In this document: in pieces, positions 48,764-58,287 of the stretch
Layout: each line of letters opens with the position of its first letter
Numbering within the stretch: the stretch's first letter is position 1
NCBI RefSeq assembly: GCF_000016785.1
Contig: NC_009486.1
Coordinates: 1,550,001 to 1,614,000, forward strand
Direction of reading: 5' to 3'
Length of the DNA: 64,000 nt
From: Thermotoga petrophila RKU-1
GTDB lineage: Bacteria > Thermotogota > Thermotogae > Thermotogales > Thermotogaceae
Position numbers and translations under genes: made by a program
The notes under the pieces: generated by a model
Seen by the model: the letters and a program-made list of their open reading frames with translations, nothing else
Database searches by the model: none
What the model was told of the DNA's origin: nothing

Positions 48764-49731
48764 AGGTGCTCGAGCTGGAAAACGTGAGCGTGAGATACAA
48801 AACTGAAGAAAAAACTGTGAACGCCGTCGAAAACATCTCCTTCCACCTGGAGAAAGGAGAAACCCTGGGTCTCGTCGGTGAATCCGGTTGTGGAAAGTCT
48901 ACCCTCGGTTTTTCCATAATGCGACTTCTTCCAAAGGGAACGAAGATTGATGGAAGCATAAAAATCGAAGGGACAGATATTTCATCTCTTTCGGACGAGG
49001 AAATGAGACAGATAAGAGGTTCAAAAGTTGCGATGATTTTCCAGGATCCGATGACGTCGCTCAATCCGATTCTCAGAATAGAGGATCATTTTGTGGAGAT
49101 GATCCTCACCCACAGACCTGAACTGAGCAAAGAAGACGCCAGAGAACTCGCAGCGAAGGCCCTGGAAGATGTTGGAATAAACAGAAACAGACTGAAGGAT
49201 TACCCGTTTCAGTTCAGTGGAGGAATGAGACAGAGGGTGATGATCGCCCTCTCCATAGTTCTCAATCCCGCTGTTTTGATCGCCGATGAACCCACCACAT
49301 CTTTGGATGTGATAGTTCAGGCTCAGATAATGGAACTGCTCGAGAAGCTGACGAAAGAGCACAAAACCGCCATGATTCTGATCACCCACGATATGGGGCT
49401 GGTCGCGGAAGCCGCAGACAGAATAGGTGTGATGTACGCAGGGCACCTCGTGGAACTCGCATCGAAAGAGAGGATATTCACCAATCCTCTTCATCCATAC
49501 ACCGTTGGTCTTCTGAGGTCTATTCCGAACACGGATGTGAACGATAGAGAACTGAGATACATTCCCGGCTCTCCCCCTGATCTTTCGAATCCCCCTGAAG
49601 GTTGCAGGTTCGCTCCAAGATGTGAGAAGGCAATGAAAATTTGCTGGGAGAAAGAACCACCGGAGTTTGAAATAGATGGAACGCGCGTGAAATGCTGGCT
49701 TTACGGAGGAGATCAGAATGGCACTGATTGA
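48760..49731 (+). CDS. Oligopeptide/oligosaccharide ABC transporter ATP-binding protein (OppD type)
   Basis: 323 residues, ATG overlapping the permease stop. Walker A GESGCGKST, Q-loop FQDPMTSLNP, signature FSGGMRQRV, Walker B VLIADEPTTSLDV, His in ITHD. C-terminal oligopeptide extension with Cys cluster (GCRFAPRCEKAMKIC) may carry an Fe-S cluster as in some Opp ATPases. Forms a heterodimer with the next gene product. Overlaps it by 14 bp. Confidence 0.95.
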   Translation: MKVLELENVSVRYKTEEKTVNAVENISFHLEKGETLGLVGESGCGKSTLGFSIMRLLPKGTKIDGSIKIEGTDISSLSDEEMRQIRGSKVAMIFQDPMTSLNPILRIEDHFVEMILTHRPELSKEDARELAAKALEDVGINRNRLKDYPFQFSGGMRQRVMIALSIVLNPAVLIADEPTTSLDVIVQAQIMELLEKLTKEHKTAMILITHDMGLVAEAADRIGVMYAGHLVELASKERIFTNPLHPYTVGLLRSIPNTDVNDRELRYIPGSPPDLSNPPEGCRFAPRCEKAMKICWEKEPPEFEIDGTRVKCWLYGGDQNGTD

Positions 49732-50695
49732 AGTGCAGAACCTTAAAAAGTATTTCCCTGTGAAACAGGGACCAATAGATGTGCTTTTGAGAAAACCCAG
49801 GAAGTTTGTGAAAGCGGTGGATGGTGTGAATTTTCAGATTGATGAAGGAAAGAGTCTGGGGCTGGTGGGGGAGTCGGGATCCGGAAAAACCACAACGGGA
49901 AGAGTCATTCTGAGACTTGAAGAACCCACCGATGGCAAAATCATTTTTGATGGTAGAGACATCACAAAACTCTCAAAAGAAGAAATGAGGAAGCTGAGAA
50001 AAGAGATGCAGATCATCTTTCAAGATCCAATGGCCTCTCTGAACCCATACATGAGGGTGGGAAAAGCCATAGAACACGCCCTTGAAATTCACGGAATCGG
50101 AGACAGATCGTCGAGAAAAGAGATGGTGTTTGAGATGTTGAGGAGAGTGAATCTGGAACCCGCGGAGGATATCTACAGAAGGTATCCGAGGGAGCTTTCT
50201 GGTGGTCAGAGGCAGAGGGTAGTCATCGCCCGTGCTTTGATTTTGAAACCCCGCCTCGTGGTGGCCGATGAAGCGGTGGCTATGCTCGATGTTTCCGTGA
50301 GATCACAACTGCTGAGACTCCTTCAGGACCTCAGAAAGGAATTCAACCTCACCATGCTCTTCATCACACACGATCTCGCCACGACAAAATACGTCTGCGA
50401 TGAAATCGCGGTGATGTACCTCGGAAAGATCGTGGAGGTCGGTGATTTTGAGGACATATACCTCAATCCAAAGCATCCTTACACACAGGCTCTTATATCC
50501 GCCGTACCGGAACCTTCTCTCAAGAAGAAAAAGAAGTTCATCCCTGAGGGAGAAACACCAAACCCGATAGACGTGCCATCTGGATGCAGGTTCCACCCGC
50601 GCTGCCCTTACAGAATGGATATCTGTATGAAAGAAGAACCTCAACTCAAGGTTGTGGAGGAAAATCACAAGGTGGCATGTCATCTTTACAACTGA
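49718..50695 (+). CDS. Oligopeptide/oligosaccharide ABC transporter ATP-binding protein (OppF type)
   Basis: 325 residues. N-terminal KKYFPVKQGPIDVLLRKP is the OppF signature. Walker A GESGSGKTT, Q-loop FQDPMASLNPYM, signature LSGGQRQRV, Walker B LVVADEAVAMLDV. The Walker B region reads DEAVAMLD where most Opp ATPases have DEPVSALD; the catalytic Glu is kept. C-terminal Cys motif GCRFHPRCPYRMDIC. Second ATPase of the transporter. Confidence 0.95.
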   Translation: MALIEVQNLKKYFPVKQGPIDVLLRKPRKFVKAVDGVNFQIDEGKSLGLVGESGSGKTTTGRVILRLEEPTDGKIIFDGRDITKLSKEEMRKLRKEMQIIFQDPMASLNPYMRVGKAIEHALEIHGIGDRSSRKEMVFEMLRRVNLEPAEDIYRRYPRELSGGQRQRVVIARALILKPRLVVADEAVAMLDVSVRSQLLRLLQDLRKEFNLTMLFITHDLATTKYVCDEIAVMYLGKIVEVGDFEDIYLNPKHPYTQALISAVPEPSLKKKKKFIPEGETPNPIDVPSGCRFHPRCPYRMDICMKEEPQLKVVEENHKVACHLYN

Positions 50696-50710
50696 AGGGA
50701 GGTAGTGGGT

Positions 50711-52216
50711 ATGAAAAAGTTAGTCTGGTTGTTTTTGATCCTGACAGTAACGCTCTCCTTCGCGGCAAAAGACATCATCGTGGTGGGTACAACGGACAAA
50801 ATCAGAACTCTCGATCCTGCCAACTGTTACGATTACTTTTCTTCCAACATCCTTCAAAACGTCATGGTTGGATTGGTTGATTACGAAATAGGAACAAGCG
50901 TTCTCAAACCCGTTCTGGCGGAGAGATGGGAAGTCGATGAAACAGGAACGGTTTACACGTTCTATCTGAGAAAGGATGCAAAGTTCGAGGATGGAACACC
51001 CATCGATGCTCACGTCTTTAAGTACTCTTTCGACAGAGTGATGAAACTGAATGGAGATCCGGCATTCTTACTCTCTGATGTCGTCGAAAAAACAGAAGTA
51101 GTGGATGACTACACCTTCCGTGTAACTCTGAAGTACCCATTCTCCGCGTTCGTCTCTGTCCTCGGTTACACCGTTGCGTATCCGGTGAACCCGAAGGTCT
51201 ATCCAGTCGATTCCTTCTACGAAGGTATCCCGTCTGCATCCGGCCCCTACAGGGTCAAAGAATGGATCAGAGATGTGAGAATCGTTCTCGAAGCGAATCC
51301 GAACTACTTTGGTGAAAAGCCAAAGACAAAGACCATCGTGATCAATTTCTACGAGAACGCTTCCACACTCAGATTGGCACTCGAGACGGGAGAAATCGAT
51401 GTTGCTTACAGACATCTCGACCCCAGAGATGTTATCGATCTCGAGGGAAGAGAAGACATCGTCGTTTACAAAGGTAACAGTCCACAGATCAGATATCTGG
51501 TGATCAACGTCACACAGCCCCCGTTCGACAACGTGAAGGTGAGGCAGGCACTAGCTTATGCGGTGAACAGAGACGTCATAGTTGAAGACGTGTTCGTGGG
51601 GCTTGCAAAACCGTTGTACTCGATGATCCCGGAAGGCATGTGGGGACACAAGGACGTATTCCCGAAGAGGGAGCTCGAAAAAGCGAAAGCTCTTCTCAAA
51701 GAAGCAGGCTATGACGAGAAAAATCCTTTTGTGATAGACCTGTGGTACACACCTTCACACTACGGAACGACAGAAGCGGATGTTGCCCAGGTGTTGAAGG
51801 AATCGTTCGAAGAAACGGGTGTCATAAAAGTGAATCTCAAGTACGCAGAGTGGTCCACTTACGTGGAGTACTTCCTGAACGGAACGATGGGTTTCTTCCT
51901 CCTCGGATGGTACCCCGATTACCTTGATCCGGACGATTACGTGTGGCCGTTCCTCAGTGAAAGCGGTGCAAAATCCCTCGGTAGCTTCTACTCGAATCCT
52001 GAGGTAGAAAACCTGATGATAGAAGCAAGGAAATTCACTGATCTGGAAAAGAGAACAGAAATCTACTACAAAGTCCAAGAGATCCTTGCAAGGGATGTTC
52101 CTTACATACCGCTCTGGCAGGGAGTTGCAACCTGTGCAGCGAAAAAACAGGTGAAAGGAATTCTGCTTGAACCCACACAGATATTCAGATACTACATACT
52201 CTACTGGGAAGATTGA
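50711..52216 (+). CDS. Extracellular solute-binding protein, family 5
   Basis: 501 residues from ATG 50711, seven bases after GGGAGGT. Signal peptide KKLVWLFLILTVTLSFA with cleavage near AKD. Family-5 features: LDPANCYDYFSSNILQNVMVGLVDYE, LAERWEVDETGTVYTFYLRKDAKFEDGTPIDAHVFKYSFDR, RQALAYAVNRD. No lipobox Cys, so it is free in the periplasm or toga space rather than lipid-anchored. In Thermotoga such proteins often bind oligosaccharides rather than peptides; the ligand is unknown. A strong hairpin follows its stop. Confidence 0.94.
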   Translation: MKKLVWLFLILTVTLSFAAKDIIVVGTTDKIRTLDPANCYDYFSSNILQNVMVGLVDYEIGTSVLKPVLAERWEVDETGTVYTFYLRKDAKFEDGTPIDAHVFKYSFDRVMKLNGDPAFLLSDVVEKTEVVDDYTFRVTLKYPFSAFVSVLGYTVAYPVNPKVYPVDSFYEGIPSASGPYRVKEWIRDVRIVLEANPNYFGEKPKTKTIVINFYENASTLRLALETGEIDVAYRHLDPRDVIDLEGREDIVVYKGNSPQIRYLVINVTQPPFDNVKVRQALAYAVNRDVIVEDVFVGLAKPLYSMIPEGMWGHKDVFPKRELEKAKALLKEAGYDEKNPFVIDLWYTPSHYGTTEADVAQVLKESFEETGVIKVNLKYAEWSTYVEYFLNGTMGFFLLGWYPDYLDPDDYVWPFLSESGAKSLGSFYSNPEVENLMIEARKFTDLEKRTEIYYKVQEILARDVPYIPLWQGVATCAAKKQVKGILLEPTQIFRYYILYWED

Positions 52217-52221
52217 ACTCC

Positions 52222-52245
52222 GCCGCCCCTTCCCAGGGCGGCTTT
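52222..52245 (+). terminator. Intra-operon hairpin after the binding-protein gene (attenuator or 3' stabiliser)
   Basis: GCCGCCC - 7-nt loop - GGGCGGC followed by only three T, placed between the binding-protein stop and the ribosome-binding site of the next permease. Seven G-C-rich pairs. Such hairpins let the binding protein be made in excess over the membrane parts by partial termination or by protecting the upstream mRNA end. Confidence 0.7.
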
Positions 52246-52258
52246 CGGAGGTGCCGTG

Positions 52259-53266
52259 ATGTCCCTTAAAAACTACGTGATAACAAGAATCCTCCTTGCT
52301 GTTCCCATGATATTCATTCTTCTGGCACTCATATTCCTGGTGCTCAGGATCATACCCGGGGATCCGGTGCTCGCTATTCTCGGAGGAAAAGCACCGAAGG
52401 AAGTCATCGAACAGAAGAGACACGAGCTCGGTCTCGATAAACCCATCATCGTCCAGTTTTTCGATTACATTGGAGATCTTCTCAAAGGTGATCTGGGAAA
52501 ATCTACACTGACGGGAAGACCCGTTTGGGAAGAAATAAAGGAGAGATTTCCCGCGACTTTGGAACTGACACTCTTCGCTTTCATCGTAGCCGTCCTCATA
52601 GGTATCTTTTGGGGGAGCTTCGCTGCGTACAAAAGAGACAGCGGTGTTGATATAGGTGCCAGGATGTTTTCAATGGTGATGTACGCGGTTCCGGTTTTCT
52701 GGTTCGGTTTGATGATGCAGTACATCTTCGGAGTTATCTTGAGATGGCTTCCCGTTGGTGGGCGATTGTCACCCACTATGAATTTGAAAGTGATAACGGG
52801 TATCTATTCGATAGATGCGCTTTTCACAGGAAATTGGGAAGCACTGAAAGACGTCTTCGAACATCTCTTACTTCCGGGACTCACACTCGGACTCGTGATC
52901 TCCAGCGTCTTTGTCCGTATGGTGAGGAACAACACCGTTCTAACACTGGCCCAGGATTTCGTGAAGGCGGCTCGTGCCCGCGGTTTGAAGGAGAGGGTAA
53001 TTCTGTTCAGGTACGCCCTGAAAAACGCACTGGTACCCATCTTCACCATGATGGGTCTTCAGTTCGCTCTCCTTCTGGGAGGGGCGGTCCTCACAGAAAC
53101 CACCTTCTCCTGGCCCGGTCTTGGAAGCTACCTTGTGATGAAGATCAGATACAGGGACTTCCCTGCCATACAGGGCACGGTTGTTTTCTTCGCTTTGATC
53201 GTGGTGGTGATAAGCATTCTCGTCGACGTGATCAACGCCTTGATAGATCCTAGGGTGAGATACTGA
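52259..53266 (+). CDS. Oligopeptide/oligosaccharide ABC transporter permease (OppB/DppB type)
   Basis: 335 residues from ATG 52259 after CGGAGGTG. OppB hallmarks: first helix NYVITRILLAVPMIFILLALIFLVLRIIPGDPVLAI, then KSTLTGRPVWEEIKERFPATLELTLFAFIVAVLIGI and the ATPase-contact loop ARGLKERVILFRYALKNALVPIFT. C-terminal GLGSYLVMKIRYRDFPAIQGTVVFFALIVVV. Completes the transporter. Separated from the other subunits by the binding-protein gene and the hairpin. Ends 3 bp before a terminator shared with the convergent icd gene. Confidence 0.94.
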   Translation: MSLKNYVITRILLAVPMIFILLALIFLVLRIIPGDPVLAILGGKAPKEVIEQKRHELGLDKPIIVQFFDYIGDLLKGDLGKSTLTGRPVWEEIKERFPATLELTLFAFIVAVLIGIFWGSFAAYKRDSGVDIGARMFSMVMYAVPVFWFGLMMQYIFGVILRWLPVGGRLSPTMNLKVITGIYSIDALFTGNWEALKDVFEHLLLPGLTLGLVISSVFVRMVRNNTVLTLAQDFVKAARARGLKERVILFRYALKNALVPIFTMMGLQFALLLGGAVLTETTFSWPGLGSYLVMKIRYRDFPAIQGTVVFFALIVVVISILVDVINALIDPRVRY

Positions 53267-53269
53267 AAA

Positions 53270-53286
53270 GAGCGGGACACGCCCGC

Positions 53287-53288
<2 letters not shown>
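53270..53288 (-). terminator. Terminator between the opp operon and icd
   Basis: GAGCGGG - 5 nt - CCCGCTC. On the minus strand it is followed by TTTT and overlaps the icd stop by two bases. On the plus strand the T run is displaced by seven bases, so it may also stop the opp transcript weakly. Confidence 0.78.
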
Positions 53289-54561
<1,273 letters not shown>

Positions 54562-54571
54562 TCATCGTTTC

Positions 54572-54600
54572 ATTTAACGCTTTCGTGAAATTTGACTCAA
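54572..54600 (-). promoter_or_regulatory. Candidate icd promoter
   Basis: Minus strand TTGAGT, 17-bp spacer, TTAAAT, leading to a start near 54565, about 79 bp before the icd GTG. A run GGTATCATTAATAAT nearer to the gene could also supply a -10, so this is tentative. Confidence 0.45.
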
Positions 54601-54614
54601 GAGGAAATCGTTGC

Positions 54615-54641
54615 AAAAAGTAAAAGGGTGCGGAAGCACCC
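54615..54641 (-). terminator. Terminator of the thioredoxin-like gene
   Basis: Minus strand GGGTGC - TTCC - GCACCC followed by TTTTACTTTTT. It begins 4 bp after the stop and separates this unit from icd. Confidence 0.88.
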
Positions 54642-54645
54642 TCTT

Positions 54646-55305
54646 TCATTTAACGAGCAGAACACGGAGAGCGCCTTTTTCCTGAAGGGTCTTTGCAACA
54701 TCAGGTGAATCCGTCACGTATATCCTGTCTCTTCTCACTTCGTTCGGTACGGTATCCACTTTCACAGCGTTTTTATCTTTTTTCAGAACGAAATCTGCGT
54801 CTTCTTTGGAAATTTCGATGATCAACGGCTCACCCACGAACGGATCGTCTTTCTTCAGGTAGGTCTGGAAGTCTTCTTTCAACTCCTGAGCGACGTATTT
54901 CAGAATCTTTATGAAGTTGTCTTTGTCCACGTAGCCAGGAAGGTATCCCAGACCTTCTTTTCCCTTGAAAAAGAAAAACGTAGGCGTTCCTCTCACACCA
55001 AATCCAGCGAAGAGATCCCTGTAGCTAACCGATTCCTCTCCCAGAACTTCCTTCGCAAAGAGTGTGGTTTTTTCATCTGTGGCGTACAGCTCAACGAAGA
55101 CGAAGTTTGGAATCAGAATTTCCTGGAAATCTTCTTTCGGGAATACTTCTTTCTTGAACAGATTACAGTAGTAACAGGTTGGACTCGAGAACATCATGAT
55201 CAGCTTTCTCTGGGTGATGTTTGCGAGTCTGTAGGCATCATCTAAAGTGAGGGCCAGTGAGATCACACTCAAAGCCAAAATCGCGATGATTAAGAACCTT
55301 TTCAC
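54646..55305 (-). CDS. Exported thioredoxin-like protein
   Basis: 219 residues from GTG 55305 (GGGAGGATGG upstream). Signal peptide KRFLIIAILALSVISLAL. Thioredoxin active site CYYC in FSSPTCYYCNLFKKEV (about residue 44), and cis-Pro in GVRGTPTFFFF. The last ~65 residues (PFVGEPLIIEISKEDADFVLKKDKNA..) form an added domain not present in plain thioredoxins. Probably passes electrons in the periplasm. It follows a CcdA gene by 15 bp, so CcdA would keep it reduced. Confidence 0.9.
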   Translation of the reverse strand: MKRFLIIAILALSVISLALTLDDAYRLANITQRKLIMMFSSPTCYYCNLFKKEVFPKEDFQEILIPNFVFVELYATDEKTTLFAKEVLGEESVSYRDLFAGFGVRGTPTFFFFKGKEGLGYLPGYVDKDNFIKILKYVAQELKEDFQTYLKKDDPFVGEPLIIEISKEDADFVLKKDKNAVKVDTVPNEVRRDRIYVTDSPDVAKTLQEKGALRVLLVK

Positions 55306-55320
55306 AGTACCATCCTCCCA

Positions 55321-55971
55321 TCAGTATGTGATGAACCTTCCCGTGAGAATGAGCACTCCAACGAGAACGAGTGAGAGAGAACCCACTACTTTGAGAACAT
55401 TCATCCACACAGGTTTTTTGAAACTGACGCGGTTCAAAAGTCTGTTGACGAATCCTCCCATCAGTATGAACGGAATCGAAATACCCAGAGAGTAAAGGAA
55501 AAGAAGTACTCCTCCCTTCACCGGTTCTCTTCCACTCGCCACTATCGCGAGGATACTCCCCAGTATAGGACTCGAGCAGGGAATCCACACGAGTCCCACA
55601 CTACCACCGAGTAAGAAACCATTCAGGAATCCTTCCCCTTTGTAGCGCCACACGTTGGGATTCTTTTTCATCTTCACAAGTTCAACATCGAACAGGTAAA
55701 ACAATCCAAAGACTACGAGAGCAAGCCCGGAAATCCACGTGAGTATGTAAGTAGGAATGAAATTTCCAAACAGTCCAAAAAGGACTCCTATGACTGAAAA
55801 GAGAGAAGATATTCCCACGAAAAAACCTATGATCTTCAGGAAATCTCCTTTCGAGGCAAAGAGTACGCCAAGAAAAGCGGGGATCAGGGGCAGGACACAC
55901 GGACTGAAAAATGCGAGAAAGCCATATCCGAGAGCCATCCAGTAACTCACTTCTGCGACGGCGAAACTCAT
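55321..55971 (-). CDS. ccdA: Cytochrome c biogenesis/thiol transport protein CcdA
   Basis: 216 residues from ATG 55971 (GAGGAGAGAAC upstream). Six membrane helices, with the paired Cys in FFSPCVLPLIPAFLGV and WIPCSSPILGSIL that shuttle electrons across the membrane. First gene of a two-gene unit with the exported thioredoxin-like protein. Since c-type cytochromes are not expected in Thermotoga, general periplasmic disulfide reduction is the likelier job. Confidence 0.93.
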   Translation of the reverse strand: MSFAVAEVSYWMALGYGFLAFFSPCVLPLIPAFLGVLFASKGDFLKIIGFFVGISSLFSVIGVLFGLFGNFIPTYILTWISGLALVVFGLFYLFDVELVKMKKNPNVWRYKGEGFLNGFLLGGSVGLVWIPCSSPILGSILAIVASGREPVKGGVLLFLYSLGISIPFILMGGFVNRLLNRVSFKKPVWMNVLKVVGSLSLVLVGVLILTGRFITY

Positions 55972-56015
55972 GTTCTCTCTCCTCTTCATTTTTTCTACTG
56001 AAAAAGTCCAAAATA

Positions 56016-56024
56016 ATTATAACA
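56016..56024 (-). promoter_or_regulatory. Promoter of ccdA (extended -10)
   Basis: Minus strand TGTTATAAT, a consensus extended -10. Start would be near 56009, about 38 bp before the ATG. It lies just behind the terminator hairpin of the CBS-ACT gene. Confidence 0.65.
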
Positions 56025-56032
56025 CAGAAACA

Positions 56033-56051
56033 CCCCCTCACAGCGAGGGGG
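56033..56051 (-). terminator. Hairpin at the end of the liv/CBS-ACT operon
   Basis: CCCCCTC - 5 nt - GAGGGGG, 9 bp after the CBS-ACT stop. The following minus-strand sequence GTGTTTCTGTG is only modestly T-rich, so termination may be incomplete. Confidence 0.65.
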
Positions 56052-56060
56052 GCTGATGAT

Positions 56061-56708
56061 TCAGTTCGAATGATAGTACAGAAGCTTCACGTCGATTTCA
56101 TCGAGAGATTTCACGAACTTCTCGTGGTCGATGTTTTCCACCCTGAGTGTGGCAAGGTAAGAATCCTTCCCTTCTTCGAAAAGTGTTGCGATAGAGATGA
56201 TGTTTCCACCCGCTTCATAGATCCTCTTTGCCACTTCGAGAAGTTCACCCGGTTTGTCAGGCATTTCCATCGTGTACCTTATGGTTCCTTCCCTCTTGGT
56301 TCCGAATATTTCCACAAAGACTTTGAAAATATCCGTCTGTGTGATGATTCCAACGAGACGTCCCGCATCGTCAACCACAGGGAGTCCACTTATGTCCTTC
56401 TCTTCCATTATCCTTGCCGCATCTTCTATCGGTGCGTTTTCGTTCACTGTGACGACATTTTTTGTCATGATCTCCTCGATTTTGAGTTTGGAAAGAAGGT
56501 AGTGGAGTTCCCAGATGTTGAGTGTCGTGGCTTTAGAGGGAGATGCGTAGAGAAGGTCCTTTTCTGTCACGATACCGACGATCTTTTCATCCTTCATCAC
56601 TATGAGGCGTTTGATTTTGTTCTGTTTCATGAGTTTGAGGGCCTCAGAAAAAGAGGTCTCTGGAGCGATGGTGATGGGATTTCTCGTCATGAAATCCTTG
56701 ACAAGCAT
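56061..56708 (-). CDS. CBS-pair protein with C-terminal ACT domain (AcuB-like)
   Basis: 215 residues. Two CBS domains: VKDFMTRNPITIAPETSFSEALKLMKQNKIKRLIVMKDEKIVGIVTEKDL and IEEIMTKNVVTVNENAPIEDAARIMEEKDISGLPVVDDAGRLVGIITQTDIFKVF. The last ~70 residues are an ACT domain (TIRYTMEMPDKPGELLEVAKRIYEAGGNIISIATLF). CBS pairs bind adenosine nucleotides, ACT domains often bind amino acids. It lies 12 bp after livF in the same direction, so it may report amino-acid or energy state for the branched-chain amino-acid transporter; that is inference. Confidence 0.88.
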   Translation of the reverse strand: MLVKDFMTRNPITIAPETSFSEALKLMKQNKIKRLIVMKDEKIVGIVTEKDLLYASPSKATTLNIWELHYLLSKLKIEEIMTKNVVTVNENAPIEDAARIMEEKDISGLPVVDDAGRLVGIITQTDIFKVFVEIFGTKREGTIRYTMEMPDKPGELLEVAKRIYEAGGNIISIATLFEEGKDSYLATLRVENIDHEKFVKSLDEIDVKLLYYHSN

Positions 56709-56720
56709 GTTTTCCCCCCT

Positions 56721-57440
56721 TTATGCAACACCAAGATAGGCCTTTCTGACCATTTCGTTATTCAGAAGGTCGCTGGCTTTTCCTTCGAGAACGATCTGTC
56801 CAGTTTCGAGAACATAACCGTAGTGGGCAACCTTCAAAGCGCCGAGGGCGTTCTGTTCCACCAGGAGAATGGTGGTCCCCTCCTGGTTGATCTTCTGGAT
56901 GACCTCGAAAACTTCGGAGACCAAAATGGGGGCAAGACCCAGAGAAGGTTCGTCCATCATCAGAAGCTTTGGCCTGCTCATCAAAGCCCTTCCAATTGCG
57001 AGCATCTGCTGTTCTCCACCGGAAAGAGTGCCCCCAAGCTGTTTCAATCTCTCTTTCAACCTCGGGAAGAGCGAGAAGATCCATTCCAGGTCACGTTTTA
57101 TTCCCTCTTTGTCTTTCCGGTTGTACGCTCCCATCATGAGATTCTCGTAGACGGTGAGTTCTGGAAAGATCCTTCTTCCTTCGGGAACCAGGGCTATTCC
57201 CATTTTGTTTATCATGTGAGCAGGTTTGTTCGTTATGTCCTGGTCGTTGAAGATGATCTCTCCTTTTTGTGCCCTCACGAGTCCTGCTATCGCGGAGAGT
57301 GTTGTGGTCTTTCCCGCACCGTTTGCTCCGATCAGCGTTACGATCTGACCTCTCGGGACTTTCAGGTCTATTCCCTTGATGGCGTGGATCGCACCGTAAT
57401 AAACGTGGAGAGACTGGACTTCAAGGACGATGTCAGACAC
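56721..57440 (-). CDS. livF: Branched-chain amino-acid ABC transporter ATP-binding protein LivF
   Basis: 239 residues from GTG 57440. Walker A GANGAGKTTT, signature LSGGEQQMLAIGRAL, Walker B LLMMDEPSLGLAP, His-loop replaced by VEQN as usual for LivF. Segment YYGAIHAIKGIDLKVPRGQIVTLIG is typical. Energises uptake with LivG. It overlaps livG by 8 bp. Confidence 0.95.
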   Translation of the reverse strand: MSDIVLEVQSLHVYYGAIHAIKGIDLKVPRGQIVTLIGANGAGKTTTLSAIAGLVRAQKGEIIFNDQDITNKPAHMINKMGIALVPEGRRIFPELTVYENLMMGAYNRKDKEGIKRDLEWIFSLFPRLKERLKQLGGTLSGGEQQMLAIGRALMSRPKLLMMDEPSLGLAPILVSEVFEVIQKINQEGTTILLVEQNALGALKVAHYGYVLETGQIVLEGKASDLLNNEMVRKAYLGVA

Positions 57441-58287
57441 TCTCCCACTCCCTTCCGAGGTAGGCCTCTATCACACGTGGATCGTTCTGAATCTCCTTCG
57501 GTGTTCCTTCTGCTATGATCCTGCCGTAGTCCATCACTATGATTCTCTCACAAATTCCCATGACCACTTTCATATCGTGCTCTATGAGAAGCACCGTCAG
57601 GTTGAAGTCTTTTCTGATCTGTTTTATGAACTCCATGAGGTCCTCTGTTTCCTTTGGATTCATACCAGCGGCGGGTTCATCCAGCAAGATCAGTTTCGGT
57701 TCCGTTGCAAGAGCTCTGGCTATCTCCAGCTTTCTCTGCTCTCCATACGGGAGCGAGGAAGCCTTCTCGTACATCACCTTTTCGAGTCCCACCCTCTTGA
57801 TGAGGTCCTTGGCTTTTTCTACCATTTCTTTTTCTTTCTTCAAATACCCGATTTTCGTGACAGCCCTCCAGAACCAGAAACGTCCGTGGCCCTTTTTCGG
57901 CTTTCCGTGTTTCACAAGAATCCTGTCCGCGTCAGGATTGGAAAGAACATGATGCTGAGCCACAAGAACGTTCTCGAGGACGGTCATGTCAGAAAAGAGC
58001 CTGATGTTTTGAAAGGTCCTTGCGATTCCAAGGTGTGTGATCTGGTACGGTCTCAAACCCGTGATATCTATACCGTTAAACACGATTCTTCCCTTTGTGG
58101 GAGTGTATATACCCGTTATCACGTTGAACACGGTTGTTTTTCCCGCGCCATTTGGTCCTATGAGCCCGACGAGTTCTCCCTCTCTGATCTCGTTCGTGAA
58201 ATCGTCCACCGCTAAGAGTCCACCAAACTGCATTGTCACATGATCCAGAAGGAGGAGAGGTTTCTTGGAAAGATCCGTGACTGTCAT
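57433..58287 (-). CDS. livG: Branched-chain amino-acid ABC transporter ATP-binding protein LivG
   Basis: 284 residues. Walker A GPNGAGKTTVF, long LivG-type insert (LSNPDADRILVKHGKPKKGHGRFWFWRAVTKIGYLKKE), signature LPYGEQRKLEIARAL, Walker B LILLDEPAAGMNP, His-loop LIEHDMKVVM. Insert is longer and more basic than in many LivG proteins. Overlaps livM by 4 bp. Confidence 0.95.
   Translation of the reverse strand: MTVTDLSKKPLLLLDHVTMQFGGLLAVDDFTNEIREGELVGLIGPNGAGKTTVFNVITGIYTPTKGRIVFNGIDITGLRPYQITHLGIARTFQNIRLFSDMTVLENVLVAQHHVLSNPDADRILVKHGKPKKGHGRFWFWRAVTKIGYLKKEKEMVEKAKDLIKRVGLEKVMYEKASSLPYGEQRKLEIARALATEPKLILLDEPAAGMNPKETEDLMEFIKQIRKDFNLTVLLIEHDMKVVMGICERIIVMDYGRIIAEGTPKEIQNDPRVIEAYLGREWESV

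Noticed and set aside
55911-57518. A 535-codon open frame crossing ccdA, the CBS-ACT gene and livF in antisense.
   Set aside because: It runs across three real genes and their gaps and encodes no known pattern.
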